A stretch of 64,000 nt of DNA from Ignavibacteria bacterium (GCA_016707005.1 JADJIQ010000005.1:434001-498000); one strand, 5' to 3'; positions 17,735 to 27,652 are shown, numbered from the stretch's first letter. The notes: generated by a model not told the origin, from the letters alone. Program-made: numbers and translations.

Positions 17735-20551
17735 TCAATGGGCTTCATACCACGATGCCCCCTTCCCTGTCTCTACGATCACGGGAACATTCTCGAGAGG
17801 AAGCGCCTGTTCCATCTCCTCCTTGGCCACCTTCGTGAGTGCCTCGATCTCGGAAACATGGGCTTCAAAGACGAGTTCGTCGTGTACCTGAAGCATCAAT
17901 AGGGACCTCAGACCTTCTCGTTGCATACGTTGATGAACGCGGATCATGGCCAGTTTGATCATGTCCGCTGCCGTGCCCTGAATGGGCATGTTGATGGCTG
18001 CTCGCTCGGCGGCGGTTCGAAGTCCACGATTGCTGGCATTGATCGTAGGGAAATAGCGTCTGCGCCCTAGCAACGTTGAGGCATATCCTCTTTCTCGGGT
18101 AACGGCAACGGTCTCATCGATATAGTTCTTGATCCCGGCATATTTCACAAAGTAGTTCTCGATGATCTGCTGGGCCTCTCCGCGCGGTATGCCAAGACCT
18201 TGTGACAGACCGAATGCCCCTTGACCGTACATGATACCGAAGTTTACGGTCTTTGCTACCCGACGTTGATCGCCGGAAACGGCATCGATCGGCACGTCAA
18301 AAAGAATGGCTGCTGTAGCAGAATGGATGTCTGCACCGGAGGCAAAGGCCGCGATGAGATTAGGATCCTTGGAAAACGACGCCATGATGCGCAACTCGAT
18401 CTGTGAGTAGTCCGCAGAGAGGATCACATGATCTGCATGCTGCGGTACAAAAGCCTTGCGGATCTGTTGTCCAAGCTCGGTACGCACAGGAATATTCTGG
18501 AGATTCGGGTCCGTTGATGAAAGTCTGCCCGTTGCTGCCACAGTCTGGTTGAACGTGGTGTGAACCCGTCCGGTAGTCGGATTGATCAGGCGAGGAAGAG
18601 ACTCTACGTAGGTGCTGCGAAGTTTTTCTACCTGACGATAGTCGAGGACCATTTGAGCGATCGGATAGGACTCGGCTAACTCTGTGAGGACACTGGAGTC
18701 GGTAGAGTATCCGGTCTTTGTCTTCTTCGATGAAGGAAGCATCAGATCTTCAAAAAGAACTTCTGCAAGCTGTTTAGGAGAGCCCACGGTGAATTCCCGT
18801 CCGGCTTCCTTCCAGATCTCTGCCTCAAGGCGCACTGCCTCTGATCTCATGAACTCACCAAGTCCGCCAAGTGCCTTGGTGTCAATGCAGATCCCATTGT
18901 TCTCCATCGTTACCAGAACCGGGATGGATGCGAACTCAACCTTCTGGGCAAAGTCCAACAGTCCCTCTTTCTCCAACTCGGGTCTCATGAGATTCGTAAG
19001 CTTCAGTGCGAGATCGGCATCCTCTGCGGCGTACTCGGCAACGCGAGCTGCATCAACATCACGCATCGATTTCTGCTGACCCTTTTTCTCACCGATCAAC
19101 GTGGTGATGGAGATCGGCGCATAATGCAGCCATCGTTCCGAGAGTGCATCGAGGTTGTGCAGCTTATCCGGATCCAACACGTAACTGGCAAGCATCGTGT
19201 CAAAGGCCACCGGTGCGACATCTACGCCGTACCTCTTCAGGATCAACATGTCGTATTTCAAGTTCTGTCCGCACTTTCCCACGGATGGGTCGGTAAGCAT
19301 CGGCTTTACAACAGACAGGACATCGGTAAGGGGCAGGCCATGTCGTTCGGTATGATCTGCAAAGAGTGAACCTGCATTATCAATGGCCGAATCGTCAACA
19401 TCGATGTAGTAGCCCGTTCCCTCTGCAGCACTCAATGCTATCCCCACGATGGCACACCGCATTGCATCGAGTCCTGTGGTCTCCAGATCTACGGAGAGAA
19501 GGGTAGCCCCCTTCAACTCATTCATCATGTCTGAAAGTCCACCCGGCGTATCCACCAAAACGTACGAGTGCTCAACATCACTGAGCTTCTTCAGTCCGTC
19601 ACTTCGTCCTTCTGTCACTGTGTCACTTCGTCCCTCCGTCCCTCCGTCATTTTGCAGTTGCGTCACTTCGTCATTTCCCTGACCGTATTTGGCGAACTTC
19701 CGGCGCAACGTGTGGAAGCCGAGTTCTTCACAGAAGGAATCAAGCGCGGTGATGTCCATTGGTCGACGAACCAGAGCAATACGTTTGGCATCGATCGGTA
19801 CATCAGTATGGATCGTTACAAGTGTCTTGGAGAGGAAGGCCATGTCCTTGTGTTCTTCAAGCTTCGTTCGAACAGAGACACGCTCTACATCATCAAGGTG
19901 TTCATAGAGGTTTTCGAGCGTGCCGAATTGTTCGATGAGGGGGATGGCCGTTTTCTCTCCCACACCCTTCACTCCGGGAACGTTATCGGAACTGTCGCCA
20001 ATAAGCGCAAGAACGTCGATCACGTGTTCCGGACCCACACCGAACTTGGTCTTAACGCTTGTTGCATCCATCACGTCATATTGTCCTACGTCCTTGCCCG
20101 GACGGAGGATCTTCACCTTGTCGTTAACGAGTTGGAAGTAGTCCTTGTCTGATGTTACGCAGAGGATCTCATGTCCGTCATCGGACTCTCGGCGACAGAT
20201 CGTCCCAACAATATCATCGGCTTCGAACCCCGGCATCTCTACCATCTCCAGCCCCATAAGTCCAATCAACTGCTTGATGCGTTGAAGCTGGGGAACGAGA
20301 TCCTCCGGAAAAGCATCCCGATGGGCCTTGTATTGATCGTAGAGGATATGTCGGAACGTAGGCTCCGGCGTATCGAAGATCACGGCAATTGCATCGGGAT
20401 TGTGCTTGTCGAGCAACGACGTGAGAATATTGGTAAAGGCGAACACGGCAAAAGTGGGTTCGCCGGAGGGTGATTGCATGCCGGTACGCAGCAGGGCATG
20501 GTATGCGCGGAAGACCAGCGACATACCGTCAATGAGGATGAGTGGACGCAT
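17735..20551 (-). CDS. polA: DNA polymerase I
   Basis: Repair and Okazaki-fragment polymerase of 938 residues. Domains: 5'-3' exonuclease (1-290: DGMSLVFRAYHALL, FEADDIVGTI, GDSSDNVPGVKGVGEKTA), 3'-5' exonuclease (about 330-510, with intact acidic residues in SVDLETTGLD, LKYDMLILKRYG and YAAEDADLA) and polymerase (520-938: ADYSQIELR motif A, RRVAKTVNFGIMYGQG motif B, QVHDELVFE motif C). Residues about 292-320 (EVTQLQNDGG, then two TEGRSD-like repeats) are coded by an octamer tract like those between genes, inserted in the linker between domains. Only 32 bases separate its ATG from the divergent terC-family gene. Confidence 0.97.
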   Translation of the reverse strand: MRPLILIDGMSLVFRAYHALLRTGMQSPSGEPTFAVFAFTNILTSLLDKHNPDAIAVIFDTPEPTFRHILYDQYKAHRDAFPEDLVPQLQRIKQLIGLMGLEMVEMPGFEADDIVGTICRRESDDGHEILCVTSDKDYFQLVNDKVKILRPGKDVGQYDVMDATSVKTKFGVGPEHVIDVLALIGDSSDNVPGVKGVGEKTAIPLIEQFGTLENLYEHLDDVERVSVRTKLEEHKDMAFLSKTLVTIHTDVPIDAKRIALVRRPMDITALDSFCEELGFHTLRRKFAKYGQGNDEVTQLQNDGGTEGRSDTVTEGRSDGLKKLSDVEHSYVLVDTPGGLSDMMNELKGATLLSVDLETTGLDAMRCAIVGIALSAAEGTGYYIDVDDSAIDNAGSLFADHTERHGLPLTDVLSVVKPMLTDPSVGKCGQNLKYDMLILKRYGVDVAPVAFDTMLASYVLDPDKLHNLDALSERWLHYAPISITTLIGEKKGQQKSMRDVDAARVAEYAAEDADLALKLTNLMRPELEKEGLLDFAQKVEFASIPVLVTMENNGICIDTKALGGLGEFMRSEAVRLEAEIWKEAGREFTVGSPKQLAEVLFEDLMLPSSKKTKTGYSTDSSVLTELAESYPIAQMVLDYRQVEKLRSTYVESLPRLINPTTGRVHTTFNQTVAATGRLSSTDPNLQNIPVRTELGQQIRKAFVPQHADHVILSADYSQIELRIMASFSKDPNLIAAFASGADIHSATAAILFDVPIDAVSGDQRRVAKTVNFGIMYGQGAFGLSQGLGIPRGEAQQIIENYFVKYAGIKNYIDETVAVTRERGYASTLLGRRRYFPTINASNRGLRTAAERAAINMPIQGTAADMIKLAMIRVHQRMQREGLRSLLMLQVHDELVFEAHVSEIEALTKVAKEEMEQALPLENVPVIVETGKGASWYEAH
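19594..19675. repeat. GTCACTTCGTC-type repeat tract inside the polA coding sequence
   Basis: Imperfect units of GTCACTTC, GTCCCTCC and related octamers, of the same type as the array at 11541-11649. It is translated in frame within polA, in the linker between the 5'-3' and 3'-5' exonuclease domains. The length keeps the reading frame open. Confidence 0.85.
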
Positions 20552-20583
20552 GGTACAATCTACGGTCGTAGATTCGTATTCAC

Positions 20584-21543
20584 ATGCTGAATCAAATTCC
20601 CGACCCGATCCTGTACGCCGGCTTTATCCTTCTGGTTCTGTTCCTTCTGGCACTGGACCTCGGGATCTTCAATCGCACTCCTCACGTCGTAAAAGTCAGC
20701 GAAGCGCTTGGATGGACGGTGTTCTGGGTTGCCCTGGCGATGGCCTTCAACACGTTTGTGTACTTCAATCGCGGACCGGAGGCCGCCAAGGAGTTCTTCG
20801 GCGGCTACCTCTTGGAACAGTCGCTCTCGGTAGACAACATCTTTGTGATCATTCTGATCCTCCGATACTTCAAGGTTGCCCCGCAGTACCATCACAAGGT
20901 TCTCTTCTGGGGTATCATCGGTGCGCTTGTGATGCGCGGTTCAATGATCGCCCTTGGTTCGGCCCTTATCCATGCCTTTGACTGGATCTTCTACGTCTTT
21001 GGCGCCTTCCTGCTCTTCACCGGAGTACGTATGGCGTTCGCCAGCGAGGATGCCGAAGATCTCGATGATAACGTGGTGGTGAAGTATTCCAGGAAGATCT
21101 TCCGGATCACCGACACGTACCATCAAGAGCGCTTCAGCATCATGAAGGATGGGGTTCGTTGGTTCACACCATTGTTCCTTGTTGTGATCGTGGTGGAGTT
21201 CACGGATCTTGTCTTCGCTGTGGACTCTATTCCGGCCATCTTTGCCATCACCCACGACACCTTTATTGTCTTTACGTCCAACGTTTTTGCGGTGATGGGT
21301 CTGCGATCACTCTTCTTTGCCGTGGCCGGCGTAATGGGAATCTTCCACTTCCTCAAATATGGGTTGAGTGTGATCCTCTCCTTCATCGGAGTAAAGATGA
21401 TCATCCATGATTGGTATGTGGTTCCTATCGACATCGCCCTCGGTGTGATCGCCGGTGTCCTTGCAATTTCCGTCCTTGCATCGATCATCTTTCCAGAAGA
21501 GAAGTCAACAGACGATGCAGATACTCCTGACGCTACTGCATAG
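20584..21543 (+). CDS. TerC family integral membrane protein
   Basis: 319-residue membrane protein of the TerC/Alx family, linked in other bacteria to manganese export and to tellurite resistance. The family core is clear: an acidic first helix (LALDLGIFNR), EQSLSVDNIFVIILIL near residue 80, and FTDLVFAVDSIPAIFAIT near 205, giving the conserved acidic residues in the membrane. About eight helices are visible. It is divergent from polA with a 32-base gap, so the promoter probably lies partly in the polA 5' region. The NlpC/P60 gene starts inside its last 30 bases, so the two are likely co-translated. No yybP-ykoY-like leader fits in the gap. Confidence 0.9.
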   Translation: MLNQIPDPILYAGFILLVLFLLALDLGIFNRTPHVVKVSEALGWTVFWVALAMAFNTFVYFNRGPEAAKEFFGGYLLEQSLSVDNIFVIILILRYFKVAPQYHHKVLFWGIIGALVMRGSMIALGSALIHAFDWIFYVFGAFLLFTGVRMAFASEDAEDLDDNVVVKYSRKIFRITDTYHQERFSIMKDGVRWFTPLFLVVIVVEFTDLVFAVDSIPAIFAITHDTFIVFTSNVFAVMGLRSLFFAVAGVMGIFHFLKYGLSVILSFIGVKMIIHDWYVVPIDIALGVIAGVLAISVLASIIFPEEKSTDDADTPDATA

Positions 21544-21988
21544 GGCAACCTTCGTACTCGCATGTATCGTTGGTCTTGCGGCCTGCTCCAGTTCCTCTTC
21601 AACACGCGGATCCGTTTCGCCTAGAGTGGATCATGTTCTCGCAGTTGCCGAAGACCTTCTCGGCACCTCGTATTGTGCTGCAGGTAGCACCCCCGATTGT
21701 TTCGACTGCTCCGGATTTGTGACCTATTGTTTTTCGGACATTGGGATCGAACTCCCTCGAACGGCGCGTGCCATGTATGAGCAGGGACGTCAGGTGGAAA
21801 GGGGCTCCATCCGTCCGGGAGACCTCGTCTTCTTTCGAACGAACGGCACATCAATCTCCCATGTCGGGATCTTGATCAACGCCACGTCATTCATCCACTC
21901 GTCTACGTCACGCGGTGTGATGATCTCGCCCCTTACCGACTCGTACTGGGCACCGCGATATGTAGGGGCATGTCGCGTGTCGAATTGA
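21515..21988 (+). CDS. NlpC/P60 family lipoprotein peptidase
   Basis: Predicted cell-wall hydrolase that cuts peptide stems of peptidoglycan. I chose ATG 21515 (157 residues) because it places a proper lipoprotein signal first: MQILLTLLHRATFV, then lipobox VGLAAC and a serine-rich linker. The catalytic domain has the cysteine in DCFDCSGFV, the histidine in ISHVGILI and a third polar histidine in SFIHSSTS. It is short, with only the catalytic domain, as in E. coli Spr-like proteins. The start overlaps the terC-family gene by 29 bases. Confidence 0.9.
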   Translation: MQILLTLLHRATFVLACIVGLAACSSSSSTRGSVSPRVDHVLAVAEDLLGTSYCAAGSTPDCFDCSGFVTYCFSDIGIELPRTARAMYEQGRQVERGSIRPGDLVFFRTNGTSISHVGILINATSFIHSSTSRGVMISPLTDSYWAPRYVGACRVSN

Positions 21989-22041
21989 TCGTTGCTAGAT
22001 TGTGCCGTTGAGATGGCGAAGAATTCATCCGGGGGGAAGAA

Positions 22042-23739
22042 ATGGTCCGAATCCTACTTGTTGTCCTTATCGTAGTGGTGGGTGCTCATTGCCTATCTGC
22101 ACAACAGAATGATCAGATATCTACCGGCATACTGCCTGTGATCTCAGGCAGGGTTCGAAGTACCACCGACGGTGCACTTTCAGACCTCACTGTCTACATA
22201 ACCGAACCTCGCAGCCTTGCTCGGTATATCTCGGCAGTCGTGGATCGTGACGGAAATTTCCGGTTTGAACCCGACGCACGGATACGCGCAGGCGTGTACA
22301 AACTGGCTTTTGCATCTCCGGATCATAAGATGCTCGTACACGACATCTTCCTCACCTCCGAGACTCGTGGTGTGAAGATCGTGGTGACATTAGAGACGAA
22401 CCGCAAGCGAGGAGAAGTGATCGACAGCGTGAAGATCATATCGGACTTCTCCGACGGAAACTTTGATAACGCCCCACGGATGTCACAACGGTCTGACGGA
22501 ACGTATGCTGCCGATATCGCTCTTAAAGGCGGAACAGCTGTCTATCAGGTCATTCCGTACATCACCGGCATTCCGGCTGACGATAACCATAGCGTGAATG
22601 GCACCATGCAATCATCGTACGAATACGATGACGGCGGTGACTATCGCAGCATCATCAAGGGCAAGGGAAAGAAGATCACAATCGTCTGGAACCCAGCTGC
22701 TGCTGCCACCTCCGATAAGCCTGCCGACTTTGTCTACCTCTCTCCCGATGACATTCGCATCGACTCAGCACGTGAGTCCTTCAACAAGAGATCGTTCGAT
22801 GCCTTTAGGGGGCTCCCGCCGAACATTACGGACCCTATTGAGATCAGACGCTGGCGCAACGGTCGCGAGGGCGATGCCGCATTTGAGCTCACTAAAGCGC
22901 TCGAACTCCCGGAAGGTCGACTACGCGATGTTGCAATCGCGAATTCCTGCATCCGCTACATTCCGCTCGTTCTTTCGTTCCGGGACGAAACGAGCTATGC
23001 TGAACGTATAGCATCGAGTGTTCCTCCTGATGCCTACGCCTGGACGGTTAGCGACGAAGCACTCGTCCCGATCATCGCAACGGCACCTGCATTGCCAACA
23101 CTGTGGGAGTATCTGGATAGCGTGGTTTCGGCACATCCTGATCGCGGTGCAGATGTTCTGTATAGATCGATGCTTGTTGCATCCCTTGCCGGAGACAGTG
23201 CACAGATCAAACGACTCTATGATCGCTTCATGAGTGCGTACCCCAAACACGATATGGCCAGCTCAGTGAAGCGGAAGTTCAATCCGAATAGCTTCATCAA
23301 ACCGGGCAATCAACTTCCATCGTTCGACTTCACACTTCTCGGTGACCCAAACACCCACGTCACACCGTCCAGTCTACGCGGCAAGTACGTGCTGATCGAT
23401 CTATGGGCTACCTGGTGCGCCCCCTGTGTGGCTGAAATGCCAAACATCGAACGCGTCTGGAAACTCTACGGCGGATCGAAACTTGAGATCGTAAGTATCT
23501 CCCTTGATGCAAACGAGAAGGACATCGCCCCATTCCGCGAGAAACGTTTCCCGATGGCTTGGAAACACGTCTATTCTCCGGGTCTTTTCAATAGTAAGGC
23601 CGCCGAACTCTTCGAGGTCTCCGGTATTCCGAAGCCGATCCTGGTTGGGCCGGACGGACGGATCATCGCCATCTCCGAAGGCTTGCGTGGAGAAGAGTTG
23701 GAGAAGACGTTGGGAGTGTATTTAGAACTAATGTGCTAA
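22042..23739 (+). CDS. Exported TlpA-like thioredoxin-fold protein
   Basis: 565-residue periplasmic protein. A signal peptide (MVRILLVVLIVVVGAHCLSAQ) is followed by a carboxypeptidase-regulatory-like beta domain (about 30-120), a long region without a recognised family (about 140-410), and a C-terminal redoxin domain (about 420-565) with the active site WATWCAPC (Cys459 and Cys462). The redoxin part resembles TlpA/ResA reductases, which keep periplasmic cysteines reduced, for example for cytochrome maturation or repair; the substrate is not known. The last residues LMC and the TAA stop come from the octamer array that separates it from the convergent ATPase gene. Confidence 0.85.
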   Translation: MVRILLVVLIVVVGAHCLSAQQNDQISTGILPVISGRVRSTTDGALSDLTVYITEPRSLARYISAVVDRDGNFRFEPDARIRAGVYKLAFASPDHKMLVHDIFLTSETRGVKIVVTLETNRKRGEVIDSVKIISDFSDGNFDNAPRMSQRSDGTYAADIALKGGTAVYQVIPYITGIPADDNHSVNGTMQSSYEYDDGGDYRSIIKGKGKKITIVWNPAAAATSDKPADFVYLSPDDIRIDSARESFNKRSFDAFRGLPPNITDPIEIRRWRNGREGDAAFELTKALELPEGRLRDVAIANSCIRYIPLVLSFRDETSYAERIASSVPPDAYAWTVSDEALVPIIATAPALPTLWEYLDSVVSAHPDRGADVLYRSMLVASLAGDSAQIKRLYDRFMSAYPKHDMASSVKRKFNPNSFIKPGNQLPSFDFTLLGDPNTHVTPSSLRGKYVLIDLWATWCAPCVAEMPNIERVWKLYGGSKLEIVSISLDANEKDIAPFREKRFPMAWKHVYSPGLFNSKAAELFEVSGIPKPILVGPDGRIIAISEGLRGEELEKTLGVYLELMC

Positions 23740-23765
23740 TGTGCTAATGTGCTATTGTGCTAATG
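23728..23765. repeat. CTAATGTG octamer array between convergent genes
   Basis: Four to five units of CTAATGTG (one CTATTGTG). The unit supplies the stop of the plus-strand TlpA-like gene (23737-23739) and, on the other strand, the stop and last seven residues (AISTIAH) of the ATPase gene. The two genes are separated by four bases only. Confidence 0.9.
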
Positions 23766-26005
23766 GCGGAGTTGATCTCGTCGATGACGAGCTGTTCCTG
23801 CACGGTTTCGGCGATGGAGCGTGCTTCGAGGAGCCACTTGAGGGCTGAGGGTTTGTCATTGCGTTCGGCGGCGATGAGTCCGCGTGTGTAGAGCGCGATC
23901 GCTTGGCCATACCCGTCGTCCAACGAGCGTTTGGCAGCGATGCTCTGCTCGATAAGGACCTCGGCCGCGTCGAGATCTCCGCGTCGCATATGCAGTTGGG
24001 CAAGATTGGTCTTGAGTGAAGAGCCCCCTACCACATCAGCTATTCTCTCGTGAAGTTCAAGTGCTCTTCCATAGATCTCTGCGGCTTCGTCTAGTTGACC
24101 AAGGTCTGCATAGGCTATGCCAGCATTGTTCAACGCACGCGCCATTCCATCCCATCGCTGAAGCGCCTCATACGCGCTGGCGGCCTCAAGGAAGTATGGG
24201 ATACTAGAACCATATTCATCGCGATGCACCTTGATGCGTCCGATGTTCACAAGGGCGTTGGCCACTCGATCAGAATGTCCCACGTGTTTGGCCAAGGCTA
24301 GAGATCGTTCAAAACATACCTCTGCTCCATCGAGGTCTCGATTTGATTCGTGCCACATTCCTAGCATCGAGATAGCTGCAAGCTCTCCAACAACGTTGTG
24401 ATGAGATTCAGATAGTCGCAATGCTTCGTTGGCATACCGTTGAACACCATCCGGGTCACCGGACATATTGGCTGCCGCGGCTCGTCTGCAAAGAGACGTC
24501 ACTTCAAGTTCCGGGTCATCGGCGCTTCGCCCTAACTCAATGGCTTCGTCGAAACAGGAGATCGTCTTAGGAACATCTCGGACGAATTGTTCGATCATCC
24601 CAAGAAGTCCCAATGTCTGGCCGCGAACCCGTTTCATTGCACGGGATACGACACCTGATTCGCTTATCCGCAACACCTGTGCGATAGCAGACCGTGCCTC
24701 TTGTTCAGCATACATGCGCCATGCTCGTTCTGCAACCTGGATCCACGTCCGCATTGCTTCGATCTTGTTGCCTCCTAACTCTGTATGGACGGCAAGCTTG
24801 GTCAGTAAGGAATGAGCATCTACTCCTTCTTCAGCAGCAACGTCTCGCTCAGCTCTCAAGACCTCGGCAATGGAGGCATGAAGGATCTCGCGTTCTTCAT
24901 CTCCGATACGTTCTGCAAGTGCATGTTGAACAGCCTCATTGACGAACGTGTATGTTGGTGTCTCGGTGCCATAGACAATTGTCTTGCCCTCAGAACGCAC
25001 CAGCATATGCTCGTTCTCTGCCCTTCTTAGAACCTGAGCGATCTGCAATGGTGGTAAGGGGCTTATCGATCGCAGTACAAGAGACGTAAACGTCTCTCCT
25101 TCGATGGCTGCCATGGAAAGGAGATCTCGCTGTTCGGGATCGAGGCGCGACAATTTCTCCGCGATAACGGCATCGATACTTGCACGCGACGCATCGTTGA
25201 TGTCTCGATGTGTATACCCCAAGGCAAAGAACGGATTCCCGCCGCTATATCGAACAAGAGCATCAGCAGACACGTCGGCAGAGCCAACGAGTTCAAGAAG
25301 TTCATCGCCGCTCATCGGAGGTAGTTCGATCTCCGTACAGAGATCATAACGTTCTAGTTCACGACGAATATGAAGGAGCTCATGTTCACTGCCATCCCGC
25401 GACGTACGCACATCATCTTGACGGTAGGCAAGGACACACGTCATGTTTCCGGCAGACGCTCTGGCAAGAGCAAAGAGGAGATTCAGAGAGGAGTCATCTG
25501 CCCAATGTGCATCATCAATGATGAGAACCACTCGCCCCTTTTCAGCAAGGGCACGGAAGAATCCGATACATTGATGGAACACATGTTCACGACTCGTAGC
25601 GGGCTCGGAGGGGGCAGATGCAGCACGATGTTCCTTGACGATCGACACTGTATCCACGGTGGACTCGATCAGATCACCAACGATCGGGATGAACTTGATC
25701 CACGCACGAGCGAGGTCCGTCACCAACTTCTTCGTCTGCGTGTTAGGCGCTTCTTCGGCCAGTTCACGCATCATCTGGATCCACGGATACAGTGCCTCTA
25801 CTGCTCCTACATTGATCCCGGCAAGGGGCGAGGAACAATCCACATCTGCGATGCGCACTGCCGTATGGTCTCGAGCGATCTCTTCTTTTAGGCCACGCAA
25901 CATTGTTGACTTGCCCATTCCGGCTTCGCCGGTCAGAAAGACCACCGGTTTGGTGCCCGACAGCAATTCGGTCAGAAGAAGATGGCGAGTCTGCGAGCGG
26001 GACAT
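23744..26005 (-). CDS. STAND-like ATPase with TPR repeats
   Basis: 753-residue cytoplasmic protein starting at ATG 26005 (MSRSQTRHLLL); a TTG at 26017 is possible but would overlap the upstream stop. P-loop GEAGMGKST at residues 26-34 and Walker B VVLIIDDAHWAD near 170 identify an AAA/STAND ATPase of the kind found in signalling regulators. A helical middle region leads to about seven tetratricopeptide repeats from roughly residue 480 to the end (for example ANALVNIGRIKVHRDEYG, ARALNNAGIAYADLGQLDEA). No DNA-binding or effector domain is visible. It is a paralogue of the ATPase at 34033, and both sit beside a membrane protein. Confidence 0.85.
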   Translation of the reverse strand: MSRSQTRHLLLTELLSGTKPVVFLTGEAGMGKSTMLRGLKEEIARDHTAVRIADVDCSSPLAGINVGAVEALYPWIQMMRELAEEAPNTQTKKLVTDLARAWIKFIPIVGDLIESTVDTVSIVKEHRAASAPSEPATSREHVFHQCIGFFRALAEKGRVVLIIDDAHWADDSSLNLLFALARASAGNMTCVLAYRQDDVRTSRDGSEHELLHIRRELERYDLCTEIELPPMSGDELLELVGSADVSADALVRYSGGNPFFALGYTHRDINDASRASIDAVIAEKLSRLDPEQRDLLSMAAIEGETFTSLVLRSISPLPPLQIAQVLRRAENEHMLVRSEGKTIVYGTETPTYTFVNEAVQHALAERIGDEEREILHASIAEVLRAERDVAAEEGVDAHSLLTKLAVHTELGGNKIEAMRTWIQVAERAWRMYAEQEARSAIAQVLRISESGVVSRAMKRVRGQTLGLLGMIEQFVRDVPKTISCFDEAIELGRSADDPELEVTSLCRRAAAANMSGDPDGVQRYANEALRLSESHHNVVGELAAISMLGMWHESNRDLDGAEVCFERSLALAKHVGHSDRVANALVNIGRIKVHRDEYGSSIPYFLEAASAYEALQRWDGMARALNNAGIAYADLGQLDEAAEIYGRALELHERIADVVGGSSLKTNLAQLHMRRGDLDAAEVLIEQSIAAKRSLDDGYGQAIALYTRGLIAAERNDKPSALKWLLEARSIAETVQEQLVIDEINSAISTIAH

Positions 26006-26007
26006 AC

Positions 26008-27039
26008 CTATAACCAATATGCTGTTGCAAGAACGAGAACACCTCGGACGAAGACCAAGACTACCACAGCAACCGAGCCTTGGAACAATGCCGAAGACAT
26101 CGAAACATTAGAGATCGACATCACGCTGCGTGTTACATAGAAGAGTTCTGCGCCAAAGCCGAACAACAAGATCATTGATGAGATCATGATACTCATGGGG
26201 GTCAGTGCGATGATGCCGGCCGGTGTTGAACCATCAACATCCATCGAGGCACCGTCAACTGAAAAGCGAAGAACCACCACAACAAGGACGATCCAGAGAA
26301 CGGAGAACAGCCAGCCCCCTAACCACCAATAGCCGAGTCTGCGAACCTTGCGTCGATTGTTGACACTCTCTGAGCGATATCCTTGTATTGCATACCAGAT
26401 AGCGGCAATTGCGGCAGGTGTTACGTACCATAATGAGAATTGACCGATCAGTCCAAGTACAAGAGTTGCCCCGGTGATGTGGAAGGCATGGGCAACGTGG
26501 GTATTGAACATCGCCGTTGATGGCCTGCGATAGAGGATCAGGACGATCGTGAGTGGGATCACCGAGATCAGTGCTGCCAAGGACGCCCTATCGATGAGTG
26601 CCTCGCGGATAGCCGGCGTCATCGTAAACGGAAGCCCTGACTTGTACGAGAGGGATGTCACCAATTCCAAGACATCCATGCTCACCGAACTCTCGACTGC
26701 ATCCGTCATCCCTACCTTGTCAAAGACAAAGGGGGCAATACCAAACACCACAACACAGATAACGAGGAAGAGGCGAGACGGCACCGGACGAGACGCCCGT
26801 TTACCCTCCAAATAGTCCCTTGTGAGCCGTCCGGGATACACCATCAGATCTACAAAGGCCGTCCAGATCTTCCCGTCGATCGAGAGGAAGTCGTAGGAGA
26901 TGTCAACAAGATATTCCTTGAAGGTCTGGCCATGGATATCGCGCTCCTGTCCGCAGGAAGCGCAGAATGAACCCGATCCTGTAGCTCCGCAATTGAGGCA
27001 TTCTGCCACTTCGTCAGGTCCTAACCGCATTTCTGACAT
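26008..27039 (-). CDS. DUF3667 family membrane protein with zinc-ribbon N terminus
   Basis: 343 residues from ATG 27039 (MSEMRLGPDE). The N terminus carries a CLNCGATGSGSFCASCGQ zinc ribbon, then the typical DUF3667 stretch FKEYLVDISYDFLSIDGKIW and MVYPGRLTRDYLEGKR, followed by about five membrane helices. The family is common in Bacteroidota and uncharacterised. It ends three bases before the start of the TPR ATPase, so the two are one transcript. This membrane protein plus ATPase pairing is repeated at 33008-36027 with a different membrane partner. It is divergent from hsp20, with 138 bases between starts. Confidence 0.85.
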   Translation of the reverse strand: MSEMRLGPDEVAECLNCGATGSGSFCASCGQERDIHGQTFKEYLVDISYDFLSIDGKIWTAFVDLMVYPGRLTRDYLEGKRASRPVPSRLFLVICVVVFGIAPFVFDKVGMTDAVESSVSMDVLELVTSLSYKSGLPFTMTPAIREALIDRASLAALISVIPLTIVLILYRRPSTAMFNTHVAHAFHITGATLVLGLIGQFSLWYVTPAAIAAIWYAIQGYRSESVNNRRKVRRLGYWWLGGWLFSVLWIVLVVVVLRFSVDGASMDVDGSTPAGIIALTPMSIMISSMILLFGFGAELFYVTRSVMSISNVSMSSALFQGSVAVVVLVFVRGVLVLATAYWL

Positions 27040-27177
27040 ATGTTTAGTCCGATTTACCGCCGTTTTGACAGACCTACCGGTTTGGCACAGTTTTCCATGG
27101 GGAACGGCAGCACAGATATGCCCCCTTTCAACAGGCACTTCACAATGTACTCAACCAAACGTTTCAGGAGACCAGCC

Positions 27178-27618
27178 ATGACAATGATCAAGGTTGACCC
27201 GTTTCGCAGCTTCGACACAGTTGTACGCAGAATGGGCGATGTATTCGACGATATCCAACGCGGCGGCATTCGATTTGAAGTTGGGGAGTTCAGCCCGCGA
27301 GTTGATGTGTCCAACAACGCTGACGGCCTTACAATCCACGCCGAGCTTCCCGGAATGGAAAAGAACGACGTGAAGATCACGATCACCGACGGCAACGTTC
27401 TTACCATCCGCGGTGAGAAGAAGCGTGAAGAACATCACGAAGAGAAGAACTATATGCGCGTTGAACGCAGCTTTGGCACATTCGCACGGTCATTCACCTT
27501 GCCTGATAGCATGCGAACGAACTCGGTGAATGCAAGCTTTGAGAACGGCGTTCTCACGATCACGATCCCGAAAGAAGAACCTCTTGCTCCGCAGGAGCAA
27601 GAGATCACCATTCAGTAA
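27178..27618 (+). CDS. Small heat-shock protein Hsp20
   Basis: ATP-independent holding chaperone of 146 residues. I chose ATG 27178 (MTMIKVDPF), which is preceded by an AGGAG ribosome-binding site; an in-frame start at 27040 would add a non-conserved extension. The alpha-crystallin domain is clear: FSPRVDVSNNADGLTIHAELPGMEKNDVKI split by short gaps, ITIRGEKK-like strand, and the C-terminal FENGVLTITIPK motif. It lies 34 bases upstream of dnaK, forming a heat-shock pair. No CIRCE inverted repeat was found upstream. Confidence 0.93.
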   Translation: MTMIKVDPFRSFDTVVRRMGDVFDDIQRGGIRFEVGEFSPRVDVSNNADGLTIHAELPGMEKNDVKITITDGNVLTIRGEKKREEHHEEKNYMRVERSFGTFARSFTLPDSMRTNSVNASFENGVLTITIPKEEPLAPQEQEITIQ

Positions 27619-27652
27619 TTGAACAACACACTAGACCACACAAGGAACCTCA

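Noticed and set aside
27040..27177. CIRCE element or extended N terminus of Hsp20
   Set aside because: No TTAGCACTC inverted repeat found; the extension lacks homology and an AGGAG site precedes ATG 27178.
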